Below the pieces are notes generated by a model. That model searched no databases, was not told where the DNA came from, and saw only the letters and a program-made list of their open reading frames with translations. Shown one piece after another: positions 59,720-64,000 of a stretch of 64,000 nt of DNA. The first letter of the stretch is position 1. Every line of letters begins with the position of its first letter. Source of the DNA: UBA5072 sp041737175 (GTDB lineage Bacteria; Bacteroidota; Bacteroidia; Bacteroidales; UBA10428). The stretch covers positions 62,001 to 126,000 of the forward strand of contig JBGSSF010000024.1 in NCBI GenBank assembly GCA_041737175.1, given 5' to 3'. The position numbers and the translations under genes were made by a program.

Positions 59720-60604
59720 TTAGTTCTTCTTCTGTTTGTCTATATTATCAATGGTTTCCCGAAGAAATTTTTCAAAATCCTCTGCAAATTCTTTTCTTTT
59801 CAGGGCAAAATCGACCGTGGTCTTTAAAAAATCCATTTTGTTGCCGATATCATACCGCTTGCCTTCAATGATGGTGGCAATAATACCTTCCTTTCTTAAT
59901 AAAAGCCTTAATGCATCGGTAAGCTGAATTTCATTCCCCTTTCCCCGGGGTGTTTTTTCCAAAACTGAAAATATTTCGGGAGTCAGAATATAACGACCGG
60001 CTATTGCCAGATTGGAAGGGGCATGCTTGCGATCGGGTTTTTCAATCAGTTCATTTAACTGCAAAACCCTGTCGCTCAAATTGATACCGCCGGCAATACC
60101 GTATCTTGACACTTTTTCCCAGGGAACTGTCTCTACTGCTATGACGGTTTGCTGGTATTGTTCATAGGAATCGATCAATTGCTGTGTTACAGGTATGACA
60201 GAATCTATAATGGTATCGCCCAATAAAACGGCAAAAGGTTCATGTTCACAATGAAACCTGGCATGATAAATGGCATCGCCCAATCCGTTTAATTCCTTCT
60301 GGCGGATAAAATGGATGTTGGCCATGCTTTCAATATGTCGCAATTGCGTATATAAAGCTTCATCCTGCTTCTCCTGAATTCTCGATTCCAGTTCATAATT
60401 CTTGTCAAAATGATCTTCGATGGACCGTTTCCCCTTGCCCGAAATAATTAGAATATCCTCAATTCCGGAATCCACGCATTCCTGCACTACATACTGGATG
60501 GTAGGGGTATCAATGATCGGTAACATTTCCTTGGGCTGCGCTTTGGTAACAGGAAGGAACCGGGTTCCCAACCCGGCTGCCGGAATAACTGCCTTTTTTA
60601 TCAT
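59720..60604 (-). CDS. galU: UTP-sugar-1-phosphate uridylyltransferase, GalU family
   Basis: 294 residues. PAAGLGTRFLPVTKAQPKEMLPI (in part) is the nucleotide-binding signature, followed by the GalU hallmarks DTPTIQYVVQE, GNEIQLTDALR and GKRYDIGNKMDFL. Forms a UDP-sugar from UTP and a sugar-1-phosphate. The classical substrate is glucose-1-phosphate. Its gene lies 6 nt downstream of a glucuronokinase-like gene, so glucuronate-1-phosphate is a plausible physiological substrate. Confidence 0.92.
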   Translation of the reverse strand: MIKKAVIPAAGLGTRFLPVTKAQPKEMLPIIDTPTIQYVVQECVDSGIEDILIISGKGKRSIEDHFDKNYELESRIQEKQDEALYTQLRHIESMANIHFIRQKELNGLGDAIYHARFHCEHEPFAVLLGDTIIDSVIPVTQQLIDSYEQYQQTVIAVETVPWEKVSRYGIAGGINLSDRVLQLNELIEKPDRKHAPSNLAIAGRYILTPEIFSVLEKTPRGKGNEIQLTDALRLLLRKEGIIATIIEGKRYDIGNKMDFLKTTVDFALKRKEFAEDFEKFLRETIDNIDKQKKN

Positions 60605-60610
60605 AATGAA

Positions 60611-61606
60611 TTACCTTATAATGGGTTTAATAACTCTGGCATTGATCCTTTTCAGACCAATGATGAGCCGTTGCAACATTTCATCGTCTTTATACATGCC
60701 GATAATAGCGCCTCCCGAGCCTGAAAATTTAGCTGAAGCGCCGCAGCTTCTGGCCGTCATTACCAGTTCCAAATTGCTTTCGGATATCTTCATGATTTTA
60801 CAGCGCAAATCAAAATTCCTGTCAATGAGTTTATGGAGAGTATCATAATCTTTTTTGAGAAGAACATCCCTCCCCTGTTCCGCCAATCCGGCCAGTTCCG
60901 CCAATGTATCGATTACCAGGGGATCTCCCTTCTCATATTTCTCGCGGATGTTGTTTAAAACCGTACCCGATACTTTACCAAGATCCACTTTATAAGCCAG
61001 GTAAAGTTTTGGCAATAATGTCGAATCAATGGCCTCATATTTCCCGAATCCGTTCTTTTGCAAATGCTCTTTATCGAAATCCATAAAAACACATCCCTCG
61101 TATACCTGGATGACCCGGTCCTGCAATCCTGCGTTGATTCCCAGTTCTTCGGTTTCCGCTTTCAGGATCAGGGTTGGGAGTATATGTTTCGGAATATCCA
61201 CTTCATAAAACTGCATCAACGCCTTCATGGTTGAAGTTACAATAGCGCTTGATCCGGCCAGGCCCACCTGACGGGGTATGGACGAGCGGTAACGAATGGT
61301 AAAATTCCGGTTGCTGAGCCGGACGTTGTTGGATTCGCAGTATTCGACGAATTTTTTAACAGTGGCTTTAATTAGCCTGGTACCGCCGTAATACCCTGTC
61401 AGTTTAATGGAATCGACCATATGGTGAACATTGCGGAAAGTGTTTTGGTCGACATCCATTTCTTCAATTCTCAGCTCGGGTGTTTCATATAGAGAGATGG
61501 AAGCACCGAAATTCTTCACGATGATGGATATTGTCTTTCCGAAATATCCGTCGGACGGATTGCCTAATAATCCGGCACGGGCATATGCCCTGGTTTCAAT
61601 AATCAT
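60611..61606 (-). CDS. Glucuronokinase-like GHMP kinase
   Basis: 331 residues. The N-terminus RAYARAGLLGNPSDGYFGKT, the GYYGGTRLIKA segment, the ATP loop IPRQVGLAGSSAIV, LGINAGLQDRVIQVYEG, MDFDKEH and the C-terminal GASAKFSGSGGA follow plant glucuronokinase (GlcAK) in order with no gaps visible, unlike galactokinase, mevalonate kinase or homoserine kinase. It would phosphorylate D-glucuronate at C1 with ATP. It is the first gene of a two-gene unit with galU. Confidence 0.85.
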   Translation of the reverse strand: MIIETRAYARAGLLGNPSDGYFGKTISIIVKNFGASISLYETPELRIEEMDVDQNTFRNVHHMVDSIKLTGYYGGTRLIKATVKKFVEYCESNNVRLSNRNFTIRYRSSIPRQVGLAGSSAIVTSTMKALMQFYEVDIPKHILPTLILKAETEELGINAGLQDRVIQVYEGCVFMDFDKEHLQKNGFGKYEAIDSTLLPKLYLAYKVDLGKVSGTVLNNIREKYEKGDPLVIDTLAELAGLAEQGRDVLLKKDYDTLHKLIDRNFDLRCKIMKISESNLELVMTARSCGASAKFSGSGGAIIGMYKDDEMLQRLIIGLKRINARVIKPIIR

Positions 61607-61676
61607 GAAATACTCTTAACTTTTAACCTTATAAAATTAGTAGATTTTTGGTTTGGTAATCCCTATTCCGCAACTG

Positions 61677-63704
61677 TTATTCCTTCACAACTTTTCCTGT
61701 ATAAACCTTTTCTTCTGTTATGATCTTAATGATATAAGTACCCTGAACAAACCGGCTCATATCCAGTTCATAATGGTCACTGTTGACAGGCAGAAGAACA
61801 ATCATCCTGCCCTGAAGGTCAAACAACCGGATGGATTGCATTTCCATTCCGGCCTGAATGCTGAGCATGTCCTTTACCGGGTTGGGATATACGCGAAGAT
61901 TCATATCTGCTGTCAGGTTGTGATCTGAAACAATGACTTCATCGGATATGGTCCAGTTTTCAGCGAGGCTGTTGTCCAGATCCGGACTTGTCAGTTTCAG
62001 GTATTTCCCGTTGCCGTCGGCCTCAGGCCAGGGGATGGTATCCTGGTAAAACACATCATCAATCAGGTTGCCAAAACCATCCACCAAAACCAGGTTCTCA
62101 CCCTCGTTCGAAAGGTGCCTGGTAAAATTGTAGTTCGGATCGCAACCGTATTTTGCCTTAAAAACCGAAGGATTGCTTGCCAGAACCACAGAAAAGTGCC
62201 CGCCCAGGATGGTATTCGCAGGAAACTGGAATACAATTCCTGTTCCGCTGAAATATACGCCTGTCAGATCCACAGCCTGATCCCCGTTATTCGTGATCTC
62301 AATGAATTCCAGGTCATCTCCGTCCGGGAATTCCGCCGAATTTTCGGGATGATACATGATCTTTGTGATTACCAATGGCGGGACAGGGACATTAATGCAC
62401 TGTGAATAGGAACTCAGGTTCGTGCTCATCCAGTCGGTTCTTGCGTTGAGAAAACCCTTTATTTCAGATATAAGCTGGGAATAGTTACCGGGTGATCCCC
62501 ACAAGGCATATTCTCTTGTCAATGCTTCGCTGATCGTGTCGACAGTCTGGTCAATAAAGGTCGCCATACCGGAAATATTCAAAGGCCGGCCGGGCTGGAT
62601 GAGTTCAAACCACCTTTTCGACAGGTAACACCTGAACTTCGTGTTGTTGAAAAGGTCCAACCAAAACCTCGATCCTTCATTATCCCCGTTGGAGAACTGC
62701 CAGACATTGGTTTTGCTCCTGTCTAATCCCCAAAAAAACAGATCATTGCCATACGTAAGATCGAGATCCCAGATCGGTCCGGCCCGCAATTTCCCGTTTC
62801 TGTCCTTATGGAAATAGGAACTGTACATATATGCATCTGAGTTTGAGCCAAGTTCATTGATAATCATGTAATCGATGAATGAAGGAATATCGATAATGGA
62901 AGGGAAACCGTTGGAAACAGTGGAGTTGTTGTTAAGTGCAGCTGCTTCCAGTGCCTGGAACTGCTTGCGGATGTATTCATTTTGGAGTGATGTGACATCT
63001 TCGGGTTCAGGAATATGATGTATGTATCCCACCGAAGCCCCGGAGGGAGAACCCATCCACCAGGAAACCGGATCGCCCCCCGTGTTTTTATCTGCTTTGG
63101 TAATATACCCTCCGGTAATGTCGGGGAATAAATTGTCAGTCTTATCGATCCTGATGATATCCACCCGGTTGTCATCGACCTTGATCTTTTCCTGCATGAC
63201 ATAAAGACCTCTGTAGGAATTATTAATGATCACTTCGCAGTAGGCAGTTCTTGAGGCGTACTGTCCGATTCGCCTGGACATGTTGTAACTGAAATATTCC
63301 CGAATCCGTGCCGGATCAAAGGCCATGGCATTTAATATCCAGTCGTGTTCCCTGGGCATACCCAATAACCTTACATTGTCATTTGAATCATTGGCCGCTT
63401 TCAGGGTGGAAAAACCGTATTGCTTTTTATCCGGGACCTGGGTGGATGATCCGCGGGTTTCGATTTCAATCCTGCCGTTATAATCGAGATAGGCAGGATT
63501 ATCCTTGTCTGTCACATAATTTCTTTCTCCGGGACCCCTGTAAATGATCTGCATCGTTGCCTTCACCCGCGGATCGTCGGGGATCGGAACTCCCCCTCCG
63601 GTGCTGATGATAATGATAGGCAGATTGCTGTCAGTGAGGGTTTGACAATGCAATTTACCAACAAGAAAAACGCATCCGCATGCAAGCAGAATAACTTGTT
63701 TCAT
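61677..63704 (-). CDS. CotH-kinase-like secreted protein with lamin-tail domain and T9SS signal
   Basis: 675 residues from ATG 63704 (signal MKQVILLACGCVFLVGKLHC; a longer start would add 18 residues). A CotH-like atypical kinase domain follows (GLYVMQEKIKVDDNRVDIIRIDKTDN in part; AGPIWDLDLTYGND). Next is a lamin-tail domain (about 450-560: VITKIMYHPENSAEFPDGDD in part; LEFIEITNNGDQAVDL). Last is a type IX secretion C-terminal domain (LRVYPNPVKDMLSIQ ... SIRLFDLQGRMI ... YIIKI). Predicted to be exported across the outer membrane and attached to the surface. Confidence 0.9.
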   Translation of the reverse strand: MKQVILLACGCVFLVGKLHCQTLTDSNLPIIIISTGGGVPIPDDPRVKATMQIIYRGPGERNYVTDKDNPAYLDYNGRIEIETRGSSTQVPDKKQYGFSTLKAANDSNDNVRLLGMPREHDWILNAMAFDPARIREYFSYNMSRRIGQYASRTAYCEVIINNSYRGLYVMQEKIKVDDNRVDIIRIDKTDNLFPDITGGYITKADKNTGGDPVSWWMGSPSGASVGYIHHIPEPEDVTSLQNEYIRKQFQALEAAALNNNSTVSNGFPSIIDIPSFIDYMIINELGSNSDAYMYSSYFHKDRNGKLRAGPIWDLDLTYGNDLFFWGLDRSKTNVWQFSNGDNEGSRFWLDLFNNTKFRCYLSKRWFELIQPGRPLNISGMATFIDQTVDTISEALTREYALWGSPGNYSQLISEIKGFLNARTDWMSTNLSSYSQCINVPVPPLVITKIMYHPENSAEFPDGDDLEFIEITNNGDQAVDLTGVYFSGTGIVFQFPANTILGGHFSVVLASNPSVFKAKYGCDPNYNFTRHLSNEGENLVLVDGFGNLIDDVFYQDTIPWPEADGNGKYLKLTSPDLDNSLAENWTISDEVIVSDHNLTADMNLRVYPNPVKDMLSIQAGMEMQSIRLFDLQGRMIVLLPVNSDHYELDMSRFVQGTYIIKIITEEKVYTGKVVKE

Positions 63705-63828
63705 ATGAAATGCAATTGTATCGAAGCGTAAAAGTAAACATTTAATGCGTTGAACCATGCGTTGGAAACGTTTTCAATGGTTCTGCACGGGTTATTTCCT
63801 GATTCTGAAGAAAAAATAATGCATGCTA

Positions 63829-63859
63829 TTGTATAATTCAGGTTTTCCTATTATGTTTG
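63829..63859 (+). promoter_or_regulatory. Bacteroidota-type promoter for tRNA-Asn
   Basis: TTG at 63829-63831 and TATGTTTG at 63852-63859, spacer 20 nt; the tRNA begins 13 nt after the -7 box. Confidence 0.75.
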
Positions 63860-63872
63860 CAGCCTGAAAAAT

Positions 63873-63946
63873 TCCTCAGTAGCTCAGTTGGTTAGAGCAT
63901 CTGGCTGTTAACCAGAGGGTCCTAAGTTCGAGTCTTAGCTGAGGAG
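63873..63946 (+). tRNA. tRNA-Asn (anticodon GTT)
   Basis: Acceptor TCCTCAG/CTGAGGA with discriminator G; anticodon stem TCTGG/CCAGA with loop CTGTTAA (anticodon GTT); T arm with TTCGAGT loop. The 3' CCA is not encoded (the next bases are CAA), so it must be added after transcription, unlike tRNA-Arg and tRNA-Gln here. Confidence 0.94.
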
Positions 63947-63948
63947 CA

Positions 63949-63983
63949 AAAGGGTATCTTTAAAAAACAAGATGCCCTTTTTT
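63949..63983 (+). terminator. Rho-independent terminator after tRNA-Asn
   Basis: AAAGGGTATCTT (63949-63960) pairs with AAGATGCCCTTT (63969-63980) with one G-T pair around an A-rich loop, followed by a T run to 63983. Confidence 0.9.
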
Positions 63984-64000
63984 AATTCAATATCCCGTCA

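Overview
The window is a contiguous piece of a Bacteroidota chromosome, probably from an environmental Bacteroidales-like lineage. The evidence is protein families largely confined to the phylum (PorP/SprF, DUF4296, DUF4249, DUF4271, STN/CarboxypepD-type TonB receptors, a type IX secretion C-terminal signal), the truncated 80-residue ATP synthase epsilon subunit, an AtpB with a long exported N-terminus, and promoters of the phylum-specific form TTG-N19-21-TAnnTTTG. Coding density is high and most genes are housekeeping or envelope genes. There is no prophage, CRISPR array, rRNA operon or complete insertion sequence.

Layout. 0-1.3 kb: end of a PorP/SprF gene, a DUF4296 lipoprotein, an octamer repeat array, tRNA-Arg preceded by a G-quadruplex-prone CACCCA array, and a 266-bp MITE-like element. 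1.3-3.5 kb (minus): a DUF1460 amidase-like gene and enolase. 3.7-10.5 kb (minus): a four-gene outer-membrane locus (small exported protein, TonB receptor, DUF4249 lipoprotein, large MG2-like protein). 10.6-15.1 kb (minus): a PKD lipoprotein, a GH16-fold protein without catalytic glutamates and an alpha/beta hydrolase without a catalytic histidine. 15.2-27.5 kb: ATP synthase in two divergent blocks (atpD-atpC minus; atpZ-atpI-like-atpB-E-F-H-A-G plus), separated by an outer-membrane protein, an orphan receiver protein, yceD-rpmF-plsX-fabH and a bactofilin. 27.6-34.2 kb: a GT39-type membrane glycosyltransferase, then a minus-strand five-gene operon (LolA-like carrier, two FtsX permeases, ATPase, beta-barrel) that looks like an envelope lipid or lipoprotein shuttle. 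34.5-37.1 kb: ECF sigma factor, putative anti-sigma factor and outer-membrane protein. 37.3-44.2 kb: hybrid histidine kinase, AsmA protein, histidine kinase and rnpA. 44.3-53.6 kb: a metallopeptidase/propeller/barrel protein, a TonB-like protein, a class IV aminotransferase, a CtpA protease, a zinc-ribbon protein, hemD, DUF4271, a MazG-type hydrolase and dtd. 53.8-56.7 kb: a small exported protein followed by PspC-PadR-PspC. 56.7-64 kb: tRNA-Gln, a methyltransferase, a DinB-like protein, a Cys-rich membrane protein, an orphan Pvc16-like DUF4255 protein, a glucuronokinase-GalU pair, a CotH/lamin-tail/T9SS protein and tRNA-Asn.

Two patterns stand out beyond ordinary annotation. First, the intergenic DNA is full of small repeats: 7-9-bp tandem arrays of different units, AGC/AGT triplet tracts that always lie in sense orientation at the 3' ends of genes, and short palindromes of the form GTAGRGAC...GTCYCTAC. 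Second, the plant-like glucuronokinase placed 6 nt upstream of a nucleotidyltransferase suggests a bacterial UDP-glucuronate salvage pathway. All family calls come from reading the translated sequence; no database search was run.
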